64,000 nucleotides of DNA from Dromiciops gliroides (GCF_019393635.1 NC_057865.1:301018885-301082884); one strand, 5' to 3'; positions 33,611 to 46,959 are shown, counted from the stretch's first letter. Notes: generated from the letters alone by a model not told the origin. Program-made: numbers and translations.

Positions 33611-36286
33611 GAGCCTTCAGACCTCCCTTTGAGGGTGACAGGAAGAAGAGACTGAGGGGCAGAGATTCCCCTTTAGTATAGTCACAGTATTACAGTTCAG
33701 TCACCATTTAAATGAGTCCTCAGGGCAAACACACATCTCTTAGGGAATGGGACCCTAGCTATCTATCCTGGGAGAGACAGACAAGATTCCAGGATCCAAA
33801 CCCCATCTGGTCTGTCCAGTCATGGAAGAAGTCCAAACAGAACAGTGAGAAAACAAGGGACTTGAAGGCAGAAGGCAGAGATGTCTACTCCCTGACCTTG
33901 GGCATTCCCCCTCTCTGGGCCTCAGGTTCCTCCACTGTCATACGAGGCCTTTTCCAGCTCTCACTTCTGTGAATGGGTAGCCCAGATCTTTACATACCTG
34001 TCACCCCAAGCTCTCATTCATTCCTGCTGTGGTTCAAACCAATTGCTCCGGATGCAAAAATAATTTAGGCAGGGATACCAGCATATGTGGAACTTTGTCC
34101 ACAGACACCAGCCAAGGAAGCTGACTCACCGATCCTTAAGGAAGCCAGCCAGTAACAAACAGAGCCTTGATTCATACTCTGAGAGATGTGATTAGAGGGC
34201 CATGGAGCAGCCCCACTGGGCATGAAGAGCCTGTGTCTCAGGATACAGCCCACTGAGCTGGGGTCCTGACTCTCCTGCTCACAGGCAGGCATCCTGAGCA
34301 TCCTGACAAGAGGTACCCTGCCTGTTGCACTGGGTTGTTGGGAGGGCCCACTGAGGAAGCACTTTGCAAACCTGAAAGTCTATAAGAGAAGCAGTGAGGT
34401 TCTGGCCCTATAGCATTTTTCTGTTGAGAAGAGTTAAAACATTGAACTCCCAAAGCCCATGGCCCTGGAGAAGGCAAAGTGAAAAGCTACTGGAGTTGAA
34501 ATACATTTTGGCTCCTGAAATTTTGCAGAAAATCAGGTTGCAGTTGATCCTTCATCCTTCTAGGCCCTTTCATAGGGGGCTGGCTATGCTTGTTTTCAGG
34601 GAGTTAATGGGCCCACCAAAGCATCACTCAGGATTGATGGCTACCTCCAGTCCCACTTAGAGCTGAGAACAGCATGCTGGCTGGCTCCCTCACAAGCTTT
34701 CAAATCTCCTGTCCTCATTCTCACTGTCAGCTGCTATCTCCTACGCCACTGGGTGAAGAGTTGGGAGGAACCTCAGAGGTCACCTAACCCAGCCCCCTTG
34801 CTTCAGGGAGGAGGGACTTGAGGTCAGAGAAAAGAAATCCCTTGCCCACTACCACCACCTATGGAGGAGGAAGAAGAGGAGCCACTATCTCCTTGAGGGC
34901 CTTCTCTCTCTCTACTGCTCCATCTCTTAAACCTAGAAAGCTGTCTGCCATCTCCAGGGGTCACAGACAGAAGTGGTCAGAGAAGGAAGAAGGGAGCAGT
35001 CTCTGGACCTCTCATTTGTTGTTTGTCCTTCATTCTCAAAGTGCACCAGTGATATCAGGAGGGCGATGTCTTGACTTGCAGTGAATTGGACGTAAGTGGA
35101 ACAGAGCTGGGCAAAGTCAGCCTCACTCTTTCCTCTAGTCATTGGGGTCTAGTGGCCAGACATAGGTCAGGATGACTGGTGATGGTTCCACTCTGGACCT
35201 CAAAGTCTTGTTCACAGGAGAAGGTAGCTACCCAGACTTGCCCATCTCATTCAGGCAAAGTTGATTTTTTGAACCCAAGTATAGAACTCCATGTTTATAT
35301 CAACTATGGGTTGTGTCAACAAAATGTCTATTTAGTGCCTACCAGTGCAAGACACTGTGCCCTGGAATTAAGGAAACCCAGACAAACACCTGCACAATCC
35401 CCACCTTTAAAGGCATCATGACCCAGGGGAGCAGACCAGAATCACGTAGGCCCTACCTATAGTGCCTGCTACCCCATTCAAGTCCCTGTAGCCACCATGG
35501 CTCTGTACATCTCCTCAACCTACCCAGGATGCACAGAATATCAAGGTTAGCGGTCAGCACGGATGTACCTTCTAGGCTGCTTCCAGAGTCAGGATATGGC
35601 TTCACTGCCCCTCTCTCTGCTCTGTGGCCTTGTTCTCCTCTTGACTCTCTACCTTGGGTCTCTCTTCCATCCCTTCCAGCCACATCTCAGCCGTTCCCAC
35701 ACTTCCCATTGCTTGCCTCTCCCTCCAGCTCTCTTTCCATGGATGTGTGGCAAATTCCCCCATGCAGCCCCTGTCAGCAGCATGTACTTGATGAAATGCC
35801 TGCATTCCAGGACTATGGAAATGAGAAAGCAGAGCCAGGTGTATCTGTGACCAGCAGCAAAGATCCTTGTGGGGCCCTTTGACAGATACAAGGCAAGAAG
35901 CAGATTAGTAGGAAAAAGTCCAGACCGAGGGCTATAAAGAAAACAGAGAATGAGCCATGATGCTCAGTTGGGGAGAGGAAGACTGGCTTCAAGGCAGCAT
36001 CTGACCTGGACCAAGAAGGAAATGAAGTCTCTGAATGTGCAAAAGCACGGAGGGGGCAGGCAATGAGCTGTACCAATACCCAGAAAGATCAAGGGATGCT
36101 GCAGGTGTAATTCAGAAAACACTTGGTAGACTCCTATTGTGTACAAGGCACTGGCTAGGCACTAGATAACCAAACCAAACAGGCCTTGCCCTCAAGGAAT
36201 ATACATTCTGCTGAGAGGACACAAGAAGTCTAGTAGGTGTGATGGAAGTGCTAGTTATGTTGTTGTTATTGCTCTAAAAGTTAGGG

Positions 36287-36433
36287 AGTGAGGCAGCTAG
36301 GTGGCGAATGGATAGAGCACTGGCCCTGGAGTCAGGAGTACTTGAGTTCAAATCCGGCCTCAGACACTTAACACTTACTAGCTGTGTGACCCTGGGCAAG
36401 TCACTTAACCCCAATTGCCTTGCTAAAAAAAAA
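36287..36433 (+). mobile_element. tRNA-derived SINE
   Basis: A full copy with an A tail is flanked by aaaagttaggg at 36276-36286 and 36434-36444. Confidence 0.95.
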
Positions 36434-36706
36434 AAAAGTTAGGGGGTAAAGGGGGCAAAAGAGAGACCAAAATGCTTCGGTAATATTTGAGGAAGGGGAG
36501 GACACAAATAGCCATGTGGAATCACAGGATCACAGGTGTACCACAGGGTACCAAGGGGCCTCAGAGGTCAGCTAGTCTGCCCCCCTCATTTGGCAAATGA
36601 AGGACTTGAGGTCCACAGAGTCCCAGTGCCTGTCCAAAGTATCCCAAGGGCTAACTTAGGAAAGACTTGAGAAAGAAGGTGGGATTGGGGCTGAGCCTCA
36701 AAGGGA

Positions 36707-36730
36707 GGAGGAGGAGGAGGAGGAGGAGGA
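36707..36730 (+). repeat. (GGA)n microsatellite
   Basis: About eight GGA/GAG units form a purine run. Confidence 0.9.
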
Positions 36731-37326
36731 AGAGAGAATCCCAGGCATAAGGACAGCAGCTTGCAGGGAGATGCAGAGTGGGAAGACTGAAGAACAAACA
36801 GATGGCACTACAGGGCGTTCTGTTTGGCTGAAACACAGAAGTTGTGAAAGGGAGTCGTGCAACATCTGTGTGAAGAAGTCAGATCCAGGTCACAGAGACC
36901 TGAAACAATGAGCCAAAAGGTTTAGGTTTTGTTCCATAGGCCATAAGGGACTACTCCCTCCCCCAATGAATGGGAATTCTCCCTTCAACATCCCAAACAA
37001 GGAGGCTTGAACGACAGGGAACTAGCCATGCAATTGGAAGGGAGCTGGCCTTGCCATCGGGAGCCAGCGATGTGACAGTGACAAGCTACTTAACCTCTGA
37101 GCACAGCAGTCAAGAGAGTGGTCCATGTCTTGCCTGCATCACAGCTCTGTTATTAGGAGCAGGGGAGGCCCAAGTGAGAGGGCTTACATGGGAAGCACTT
37201 TGCAAACCTGAAATCCTCCCTCACCTGATGACACGCCTCCGGCTTTCTTCCTGCCCCACTTTCTTTGGCCCTCCTCTGGCTCCTCAATGCCCAAGCACAA
37301 TGCAGGGGCTTAATAAATGTTTATGG

Positions 37327-37493
37327 GGGCAGCTAGGTGGAGCAGTGGATAGAGCACCAGCCCTGGAGTCAGGAGTACCTGAGTTCAAATCTGGTCTCAG
37401 ACACTTAACACTTAATAGCTGTGTGACCCTGGGAAAGTCACTTAAGCCCAATTGCCTCACTAAATAATAATAATAATAAAATAAAACTTTAAA
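37327..37493 (+). mobile_element. tRNA-derived SINE with a TAA-rich tail
   Basis: A full copy ends in (TAA)n and an A-rich tail. It is flanked by aaatgtttatgg at 37315-37326 and 37494-37505 (12 bp, perfect). Confidence 0.95.
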
Positions 37494-38039
37494 AAATGTT
37501 TATGGACCACATGACCTGAAAGCTGCATTAGGAGCTGTTGGTTATTCTTGTCATTATCAGTATGAGGGATCCCATCTCGTGGGACAGCTCTCATTCTTCT
37601 TGAGAATGAGCTGGTCCCTCCAGGTATCCAGGCACCATGTCTATGACAAGCTCAAAAATTCCCCATGGCTGCAAAGACATTAACAAATAACAAAGACTGC
37701 CAGTTCTCAGATGAAGTAACCCTGGGCATGTGGGTCAGGCACAGGCTAGTGGGACAAACACTAGACAGAAATACAGAGGCCTGCTGTCTATTCCTGGCTC
37801 CCCTGCCAATGAGTAATATGCCCTTGGGTAAGGCCCACCCCCTCTGGGCCAGATAAGAACTGCCCTGACTACATCACAGTGCTATTCAGAAGATCGATTG
37901 TAGTAACATGAACGAGAGCAGAAATTATATCAATATGCAATATCATTATAATTGTTATCAACAGCAATAGTCACTTTTCCAGCATCTGTTCCAGTGACTG
38001 ATGGAACTTGACCCTCACTCTCCAGAATGCCCAGGTGGT

Positions 38040-38335
38040 TTCTCATTTCATGTGTTGCAGTACCCAAGTATTGGTGCCTTGCCTTGTTCCTTGTTACTCC
38101 TAATGCTCTCCCACATCATGGCTTCCTGGAAGACTCAGCTCAACTTCCTGACAACTGCTACCACTCCTCTCCTTCCCCCCAAGACCTTGTGTTCATTGTC
38201 TACATGGAGAAGGAATATTTGTCTTCCTTAGACTGTGAGCTCCTTGAGGGCAGGCATGGTTTGCCTTTTGTCTTTGTATCTCCAGCACCTAGCACAGTGC
38301 TTGACACAGTGAGCACTCGATGATGTTTGTGGATG
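38040..38335 (+). mobile_element. L2 LINE 3' end
   Basis: 'cttagactgtgagctccttg', then 'ctccagcacctagcacagtg', marks the L2 3' UTR. Confidence 0.7.
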
Positions 38336-39387
38336 GACCAAATGACTGATTCCCTTCCCATTGTCATCCATCCTCACCTCTAGGACCTCTGGCACTGAAG
38401 GCACCCATTCCCTTTTCAGAGAGCTCTGACTTCTGGAATGACAGAAGAGCATTAGTAGAGCAGACTTCAGGGGTCACCTCGTCCCCCCAGACCCCCAACG
38501 GTGTTCTCTAAGATCTCTTCCTGCTCTCAGGTTTGAGCCTAAAGCCTTCTATCTACCTTTGCTCCTAGATAAACCCTAGACTGGACAACGTCTCTCCTCC
38601 GCACAGCCTGGTCTGTGGGTTACTCCTGTAGCTGGACTGTCAGGAAATTGCCAACATGCATCTTTGGGAAATCTTTCAATGCACCCATCCTTCTGCCCCA
38701 GCAGGCAGCCTAAACAAAATCTTTTCTACAACAAATAATAATGAAACAACTTAAGATTTCTCAGAAAACTGGCTCATTGGCTTTTTAGCCACTAGGTGGT
38801 GTTGGTAGCCATTCACTAGAATCAGACTCATCCTGTGGTTTGCACATAAAACAACCTTATTAAGCACCTACTATGTTCCAGGCACCCTGTAGGCTAGGTG
38901 GACAAGAAAGGAAAACGCAGAAGATATTACCTAGGAAACTGGAGCATGGTTGGTGCCCTTGACAGAAATAGGGCAGTTCAGAAGATGGGAAGGTTTGTGG
39001 GGAAAGAGAATGATTTCTGAGAATCCTGGGTATGTGGGGAGAGGCGTGAGCCAAGCCTGGAAAGGGTGGTTGGTGCCAGGCTGCTGAGATGGAGGAGAGC
39101 CAGGAGGGAGAGAGGGAGGGAGGCCTCAGAGTTAGATGCCCTCTCCTAGAAGGTTAGCTGAAAGCAAGAGTTGATTTATAGAAAATTCTGTCCAGGTGAA
39201 TTTGTGGAGCAGTTTTCATGACAAGTGGGAGGGGGAGTGCAGGAGAGCTGCGTTCTGGTTCTGACCTGGTCCTGATCTCACTGGTGATGGGGCCTGGGCT
39301 TTCCAATCTGATAAGTGAAGAGACTGGACCTATGAATTACCAAGTCACTCCCAGCTCTGATGGGCTATGCTTTCAGTTCTGATTCGT

Positions 39388-39590
39388 GGCAAAAAGACCA
39401 GTGGACTTGAGGTTAGGGGACCTCTGGGGATCTTGACTTTGCTCCTTACCAGCTGTGTGGCTGTAGGAAAATCACTGTATCCCTCTGGGCTCCACTTCTT
39501 TCACTTGTGAGCAAGGACAACAACCCATCCTTTCTGCTCCCTCCCAGGGTGGTTGTGAGGAAAGTACTTTGTAAACACTACAATCAGGTC
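39388..39590 (+). repeat. MIR SINE, nearly complete
   Basis: It has 'accagctgtgtggctgtagg', 'cctctgggctccacttcttt', then 'agggtggttgtgaggaaagt' and 'actttgtaaac', in MIR order. Confidence 0.75.
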
Positions 39591-39944
39591 ACCATGGGAG
39601 CTGTTTGTACAATGCTGTGGCTGCAGGACCCAGCCTGTTCCTTCTCAGAGCTGACTTTCAAACCTGAGCCCCTACAAGAATTCCACCCCTTCCTTCTGGG
39701 GCCTTTAGCAGGAGGTCCGAGGGGCCTTGGAAGACGGGTCTTGGGAAGCGACTTGGGTCTTGGCCGACGACTTAGCTTTCCCAGGTATGTGCTGGGAAAG
39801 ATGTGCCACTCCTCCTTCACTCTGTCAGCCACAGTCATAGCCCTGGGAGAAGAGCAGCTAGTGAGTGCCCCATGGGGCAGGGAACTGGATGGGCCTCCCT
39901 TCCTCCTTCCCTTGGGAGCCTCTCTCTGCCTCTCACAGTTTCTC

Positions 39945-40460
39945 ACAGCCAACTTAGCAAGCCTTGACACATTACTAGGCACAAGGAGTACAAAGACGAA
40001 AATGGGAAGTGGTCCCTTCCCCTCAAGGACCTCCTGTTTAGCTCCAGGACAGACACCTCTCTCCAAGGAGTTGATTGTGCACAAGAAAGTAAATGCCAAG
40101 TGTACACAGAGGTATGCCCGGTAATGCCTGAAAGGAGGAAGTTCTAATGAATGGGGGGATCCCAAAGGTAGCCCAGCAGAAAGAGCTCAGGATCCAAAAA
40201 GATAAATGAGAGAAGGAGGGCATTCCAGGCATAATGGCTCACTGGTCAAGGGCAGGGAGGTGGGAGATGGGACAGGTTGTGGGAGGTAGCAGCCAGGTCA
40301 GGTCACTTTGGGGTAGAGAGGAGGTGAAGGGCTGTTGTGTGGAAGGCCAGATTGAGGAGGACCCTAAATGCCATGCCAGCCAAGGAGTTTGAATGTTATC
40401 CCTGCTAAGCCCTAGAGGGCCCTGGGAGGGGACAGTCAAAGGAAGCCACTTCCAGTGACC
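39945..40460 (+). repeat. Long marsupial-type dispersed repeat, fragment
   Basis: The phrases 'ttactaggcacaaggagtac', 'gagggcattccaggcataat' and 'ggagtttgaatgttatccct' follow the order of the family. An open frame of 205 codons (39507-40124) that runs into it is not a gene. Confidence 0.6.
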
Positions 40461-42615
40461 CCCAGAAACTTCCAGAGACAAACCTCTGGAGTTCTCACAT
40501 TTGGGGGGCTCAGGGGAGGCTGAATGGCTCGGCTTGGCCTCACTTTGACATCATTCAGTGGGCTCTGGGCAGTCCCATCCCTATGCCCCTTTCTCTGGTG
40601 CTTTAAGGTCTTCTACAAAGCATTAACCCTGGCAGGGAAGGCAGGAGACCAGAGGCTATCACCCCCATCTCACAGGGGCAGGGACTGAGTCTCCTCCCAC
40701 TAGGGGATTCCATCCCACCTCCAAAGGCCACTGCTTATGGGCCCATGTCATTCCACTCTATGCCTCCTGGCATCTGCACAACCACCCATCCCAGCCCCTG
40801 TTGTACCACAGGTGCCAGGGGTGGGATTGGAATCCCAGTCCTCACTCTGATTATAGCCCTAAGTCTCACCCTGAGCACAGACAGGGACACTGTGATCTGA
40901 GCAGAGCACCAAGAGCCCACCCAGAGCTTTCCCCATTGACTCAGAGAGCCTGGCATCTGTCTAGACTGGCCCCAGCATCTTGCTTCACAGGCCGGGTGGC
41001 TGAATCTCCAAGTAGGTGTGGGTGTGCCCCTGGGGCTGAAGATGCCATTCTTGTGGGACCCAAGATAACTCTGTGTTGTGACTTGGGCCTCCAGCTCAGG
41101 GAATGTCATAGGACAACTTTATCTTGTGGAGCCATGAACTGGGTTAGAGGTTAAGTAACACTCGCTCTGGGACAGGATCCTGTTCTTTTATTCCAACTTC
41201 TTAAGACCTCTTGTTTTTGTTTGGTACCAGATGGGTGACCTCATCCTTGTAGGGGCTCCCAGTAAGCTACTTCCCTCCCCCAAGATACCTCAGCCTGGTT
41301 TGTTTTCTCCGAACTGCTGTATTGTCTTTTGGGGGCAAGATGAAACCATGCCAGGCTGGTAGCAGTAGATGGAGAGGGCCATAGTCATTAGGGGTCTGAT
41401 GTGGCCAATGCCTGGCTTGGAGCTGGAGCTCAGAGATCACAAGTTCAAGGTGAAAGGCCAGAAACCTGGCACCAGGGGCCTGGCCAACAGGCTGAATGAG
41501 CTCCCAGGAAACAGCCGATGGCTCATTTCATTGGGCTCCCCAGGGCAGGAGCCTCCTTCCAAGTTCTCAAGGCCCCAGGGACTAGTGTGTGCTCAGACCC
41601 ACGGGTGAATTTTCCCAGTGGCCCTCTTGTGCTTTTGAAAACATTCCTCCCCATTGCCTGTCTCCTACCCTGGGGACCCACCTTTGGCAACAGAGATTTA
41701 AAGACAAAAAGAAAAGTAGACAGCCCAGTAAAACCTGTCCACTCATCCAAGGGGCCCAGGCCTGACTGCTGGCTGAGATCCATAGTGGGAGGAAGGGCTT
41801 GCAAGGAAGGGAAAACCCTTCAGGACAGCAAGCAGTGGCAGCATGGACACTGTGAGAAGCTGACCTTGGGCTTCTCTGGGTGTAGCCCATAGATCCTGGG
41901 ACCTGGAAGGCTGGGTCTACAGTGCCCACACACGTTGATTAAGCACTTCCTGTGTGGCAGGCATTAGGAATACAAAGAAAGGCAACAAAATAAAGTGAGA
42001 CACAATACATGGGGTGAGGGGGGTAGGACCCCAGGAGGAGTGCCCTATTGCCTTAGCCTTTGCCTCCCACCCCACATTGGGCTGCTTGTTGTAAGGGTAT
42101 TACTCAGCACATGCCTAAAGTAAATTCTTCCTTTGACTTGTCTCATTAAAGGAGCTGTCCCAAGAGCTGGGGTCCTGGTCCCTCTTACCCCAATAATGAA
42201 GTCTGGGCAGCAGCCAGACCCTCACACTGGGACTGTAGGCAGGCAGTGGATAAAAGGCAGGAGCGTTCATCTTAATACTCTTCTCTCCTTTTATCTAAAC
42301 ATTTCCCTTCATTACAGCTCAGATTATCTCTACCCAGGGGCTTCCCAAAGCTCTTTTCACAAGTTAAATAACATAGGATTACATAGCTCCCTCTCTGCCT
42401 TGTGGCCTGCACCTGAATTGGTAAAAAATTCTATGCTTCCCTCCCTGTGCCCCCCTTTTCAAAAGCAGGAGCAGCATCCCTCAGAACTAGGTTTCTTCCC
42501 AGTGCTTGGGAAGGTCTGGGGACCCTTCCCACAATCTGTTTTTAAATGCATAAAATAAAATATGCAAGATTACAAAGGAAACCACCTGTGATGGTGAAAT
42601 ACAATTAAACAATAC

Positions 42616-42765
42616 TTTTTTTTTTTTTTTAGGCTGGGCAATGAGGGTTAAGTGACTTGCCCAGGGTCACACAGCTAGTAAGTGTCAAGTGTCTGAGGCC
42701 GGATTTGAACTCAGGTACTCCTGACTCCAGGGCTGGTGCTCTATCCACTGCACCACCTAGCTGCC
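42616..42765 (-). mobile_element. tRNA-derived SINE, left half of an inverted pair
   Basis: A complete minus-strand copy runs from a T tail to 'cacctagctgcc'. Its bases 42645-42723 are the exact reverse complement of 42770-42848 in the next copy. Confidence 0.95.
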
Positions 42766-42873
42766 GGGGCAGGAGTACCTGAGTTCAAATCCGGCCTCAG
42801 ACACTTGACACTTACTAGCTGTGTGACCCTGGGCAAGTCACTTAACCCCAATTGCCTCACTAAAAAAAAAAAG
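42766..42873 (+). mobile_element. 5'-truncated SINE, right half of an inverted pair
   Basis: It lacks the first 40-45 bases of the SINE and starts at 'ggggcaggagtacctgag'. It ends in an A tail. It abuts the previous copy with no spacer of its own and no visible target duplication. Confidence 0.95.
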
Positions 42874-43234
42874 TTCTACTTCCAGTTAAGAGACCCTGCT
42901 TCAGGGGAACAGCATCAGTTTGGGGATTCTGAGATCTCAGGCAGATCAAGTCAATTCTCTGAGCCTCAGAGTCTGAATGTGTAGAAAGAGAGGGTGGTTT
43001 CCAGCTGAGGCCAGATGGCTGTATGGGGGGGGGAGGGGCGCGGATCTTGGATCAGGGTTTGCTTCTGATGAGGGCTCCCGGCTCTGAGAGCAGGTTGTTC
43101 TGTGCCCCAAGGTCGGGCTGCTGTTCTATTCTCTGCTCCTTCAAAGCCGGGCAAGCTGGGGTCAGGGGAGACCACCTCAGGGGTGCTAGGGAGGAAATGG
43201 GCTCTGTGTTCTGTGGGGTTGCTAAGTGTCTTTG

Positions 43235-43310
43235 ACTATGTGTGTGTGGGGGTGAGTGTGTGTCAGTGAGTATGTGTGTGTGTGCGGTGGGGGGGAGTTG
43301 CGTGGGAGTG
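43235..43310 (+). repeat. Imperfect (TG)n tract
   Basis: GT-rich blocks alternate with G runs. Confidence 0.85.
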
Positions 43311-43639
43311 TGCCTCCTTGGTGCCACAGGCTCTGTGAGGGTTTTGACACAGCTAGAATTTGGGCCAGGCTGACATTTCTGGGTTACAGTGGTGGCCTCA
43401 GGGAAGAGGTGTCATGAAGTCTTTCCCCATCTTTCACTGGAACCCTTACAGAAAAGGGTTTTCTTGGTCAAGAGAAGGGGATGGGGAAGTCCCAGGGACC
43501 AGAAGCAGGAAGAAGAAGGAATGGGCACCTTGGGCACAACTGTCTTGGGCAGAACTGAAAGAATCAAATGAGACACCAACGAAAGGGACTGAGGCCTGGT
43601 TCATGGACACAGCTCAGATGGACCTAGGAGATTGTTTGG

Positions 43640-43850
43640 TTCACCTCTAACCCTCACTTTAAGAGGCCCAGAGAGGTTAAGGCATTTGCACAATTTTGTA
43701 CAGCTGTTGATTACTCAGTGCAGTGAAAAGACTGCTGGCTTTGGAGTCTGAGGAGCTGAGTTCGAATGCCCAGTCCAGGAACCTGATGGCCAAGTCATTC
43801 ATCCTCTCTGTAAAATAAGGGGGGAGGGATGCAGAATGTACACAAGGACC
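43640..43850. repeat. MIR-like fragments in opposite orientations
   Basis: A reversed MIR piece ('aagaggcccagagaggttaa') is followed by a forward one ('ggctttggagtctgaggagc', 'tctctgtaaaataagg'). Confidence 0.5.
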
Positions 43851-44247
43851 CAAATCTATGATCCTCAGGAGGGACATTAACTGCTCAGTCTTCCCATGCT
43901 ACATCAGGGTAGCGTTCCATTGCAGGCGTTCACCCAGGTGGAGCTGAAGGATTGGGAAGTGAACATGAGCCCTTTCTGGCTATCCAGGACACTTTCCACA
44001 GCCCCACTAAGCCAGGGGCATGCTGGAGGCAGCTTGAGGTAGCTCACAGGAGCTGATGATTAAACATTCAGTTGGACCCCTCAGATATCGGAAAACAACT
44101 TGGCAAACCAGGGCTCATCTTGCTGTTTTTTGCATGGCTCTGACTGAAGAAAGTGAAGGGGAAACATCAATAAGGCAGAGCCAACAGCAAAGGCCTGGAG
44201 ATCCAGCAGCCACTATTTGCCTGCACACCCTGGCACCGAGGCTCCCA

Positions 44248-44404
44248 ATTTTTGTTTTTGTTTTGTTTTAATTTTTTTTTGGGGGGGGGTAAGGCAATTG
44301 GGGTCAAGTAACATGCCCAGGGTCATACAGCTAGTAAGTGTCAAGTGTCTGAGGTTGGATTTGAACTCAGGTCCTCCTGACTCCTGCCACCTAGGTGCCC
44401 CACA
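44248..44404 (-). mobile_element. tRNA-derived SINE with an internal deletion
   Basis: It has T and G tails and then the SINE in reverse. About 25 bp are missing between 'ctcctgactcc' and 'tgccacctagg'. It is flanked by aggctccca at 44239-44247 and 44405-44413. Confidence 0.9.
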
Positions 44405-44888
44405 AGGCTCCCAGTTTTAATGTTTTCAGTGTCAAACTTCCAGGAGAGGATGATGGGAAGGAGGGCTTATCTGTTCTGCTTCTTTCACTTCTTTGTCAGT
44501 GTGCCTTTGTGGGCCTCTGCACACTGAGGTGTTTCTACTTCTAGGGAAACCCTAGCCTTGAGCCAAACCTAAGCAGGACCTCAAGATTTTCTTTGGAGCC
44601 TTAGGGCAGGGGTTTAAGGAGCAAAAAAATGTATGAGAATGAGCCAGCTCCTCTCCTCAGAAGCCAGGCTCTCCTAGGACTGCTCCCCACTCCTGGGACC
44701 TGGGTCTCAACTGTGTGTCCCTTGGGCATTCCCTGGTCATTCACACACATAAACGAATGTGACCCCAGCCTGAAGTTCACAGAGTCAAGCTTTGTAAGTG
44801 TAAGACATCCCAACTCTGGTTGGCTCAGGGCCACAGGAGTGAAGAAGATTCTTTGCTTGTTGAATACATTTTAAGAGAACCTAGGAGG

Positions 44889-45044
44889 CAGCTAGTGGCG
44901 CAATGGATAAAGCACTGGCCTTGGATTCAGGAGGACCTGAGTTCAAATCCAGCCTCAGACATTTGACACTTACTAACTGTGTGACCTTGGGCAAGTCACT
45001 TAGCCCTCATTGCCCCACCAAAAAAAAAAAAAAGAGAGAGAGAG
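44889..45044 (+). mobile_element. tRNA-derived SINE followed by (AG)n
   Basis: A full copy is followed by an A run that passes into (AG)n. The flanks agagaacctaggagg (44874-44888) and agagaacctggagg (45045-45058) differ by one base. Confidence 0.9.
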
Positions 45045-45346
45045 AGAGAACCTGGAGGGAGACAGTCAAGGTTTCAGCTTGTGAATGTCCAGCAGGATGT
45101 GCTGAGCCCAAGCCCAAGCCCAGAAGGAGGATGGTGAGAAATACTGGGTTGGCTGTTACAGTTCAAAAATGCTTCTGAGGGAGAAATCCCACTCCCACCT
45201 TCATTCTTGTTAAAAAGGCAACCTCCACAGAATGACTGAATCAGCTTCTTTGAACCCAGCTCCAGATTAAATGCTGACAAGTTCTCTACAAGAGACTGAG
45301 TTCAGACTTTTTCCCAGGTGATTTTTTTCTCTCATATTTCTTGAAG

Positions 45347-45452
45347 CAATTTTTTTTGGTGAGGCAATTGGGGTTAAGTGACTTGCCCAGGGTCACACAG
45401 CTAGTAAGTGTCAAGTGTCTGAGATCACATTTGAACTCAGGTTCTCCTCCTA
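45347..45452 (-). mobile_element. 5'-truncated SINE (minus orientation)
   Basis: The 3' half of the SINE in reverse ends at 'ttgaactcaggttctcct'. The head is missing. An aggtgattt on each side may be the duplication. Confidence 0.85.
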
Positions 45453-46339
45453 GGTGATTTCTTGAAGGAGCCTGTCCACAGCAGGTGGAAAGCCTTCAGA
45501 ATTGCAGGAAGGCAAACAAGACCAGTACTAATGAATTGTCTTGTTTAATGCTGAGAATTGTGGCCCGTTCACCTGGGGCTTGGGGGCTGATGACACAAGG
45601 CAGAGTGTTTTATGAGCGTCTGGGCCCCTTGTGAGATCAGCGTGGACAGGCTATTGGTGCCCATTTGGGAGGATGCAGCTTCCCCAGCCAGGGAGTCTCA
45701 ATGCTTGCTGAGGTTGGTAGCTGTTGGGTCTTTGCTTTGATGGTAAGTCATGAGTCAGCCTTCAGTGCTTCTCGGTTCTGTTTTCTTTGGTGTGGGTGCT
45801 GCCTCCTGGGCCCCAGAAAAGCCCCACCTAGGTCCTCTCACGATCAGCTCCTCTGCCCTTAGGTAGACATCCCAAAGCACAACCAGGCCGGCCCTCTTGG
45901 GCCTCACAGACAGCCCTTTGTTTGGTCTTCTCTAATAGACTTCACTTAATGTTGGAGATCCTAGTTCCCTGTTTGTGTCTTTTCCCCTGCCCAGAGTGGA
46001 CACTCCATGGGGGCAGGAACTAGGCCTGATCCAAGCTTGCACCACATCTCTGCACATGAGCACCCCCTCAAGACTGTTTTCTGAATGATATTAGAGTTCA
46101 GGGTAATCCTGTCTGTCACCAGCCCCAAACTAGAGCTACCTACTCAAACCAGCATGCTTCTGCTCCATGACATATGAGGTACCTGTCAGGGGCCTCTAGG
46201 GCTCAGCCATTGGTCACAGCTGTCATCAGTGTTAACCTGAAGCTTTGGTCAGTGGTGCATCCCCAATAATCAATCGATCAATTCACAAGCATTATGTAGC
46301 TACCTCTTCTAAGGTAGGCACTGTCCTCAGGGAACTCAC

Positions 46340-46430
46340 ATGGCAAGGACGAAGGGGAAAAGGAAAGGAGGGAGGAAGGAAGGAAGAAAAAGGAGGAGGG
46401 AAGGGAAAGAGGGGGAGGAAGGAAGGATTT
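46340..46430 (+). repeat. GGAA/GGGA purine-rich tract
   Basis: It is almost free of pyrimidines over about 90 bp and lies within old-repeat sequence. Confidence 0.85.
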
Positions 46431-46959
46431 ATTAATTGCCTGCATATTAAATGTTGTGGATACAGATAGGAAAGCCAGCCAGTTTGTGCCCTCAAGGACC
46501 CCCCAATTCTTATAGGGAGGGGAGCCTCAGCTTCCTGGAAGATGGCACATCCAGGGAATCCTTTGTGTACATGGGATAACCCCAGGGAGGGGTCTGGAGG
46601 ATGCAGCAACAGGGCAGGTGCTCAGGCCTAACAGTCCTTGGGACAGAAGGGTAGTTCTGATAGAAAGGGTAATTGCACTTGGTAACTCCCCTCAAGGGGC
46701 CTGGGCCTGAGTCTTGGAATGGAACTATTCACCTGAGCATGGGCAGTTCTCAATAGTTCTCCTTTGAGTTCTGGGCTACTCGGACCTCCGGAGCCCTCTG
46801 GGCTCTGGGCAGGGCATGAGGGTGGGGGCAGGGCAAGGGGAGAAAAATTAACTGACTCTATACAGACTAACAAAGCAGCATTGTATTTCCCCACAGCAAC
46901 AATCTGCTTTGCCACAATCCACTCAGAGCAGTGTGTTTTATGCTAGAAACTGGAAGCTG

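Larger units (their letters stand above)
36110..36960 (+). repeat. Long marsupial-type dispersed repeat, split by a SINE
   Basis: The head at 36115-36220 ('ctattgtgtacaaggcactg', 'cttgccctcaaggaatatac') and the later part at 36440-36960 belong to one copy, with a SINE at 36287-36433. A (GGA)n run (36707-36730) lies inside. Confidence 0.6.

Noticed and set aside
34990..35200. Sequence that seems familiar as a dispersed repeat ('gacttgcagtgaattggacg' region)
   Set aside because: I could not place it in a named family, and the window contains only this one copy.
39507..40124. 205-codon open frame
   Set aside because: It runs through a MIR and an old dispersed repeat, so it is a chance frame.
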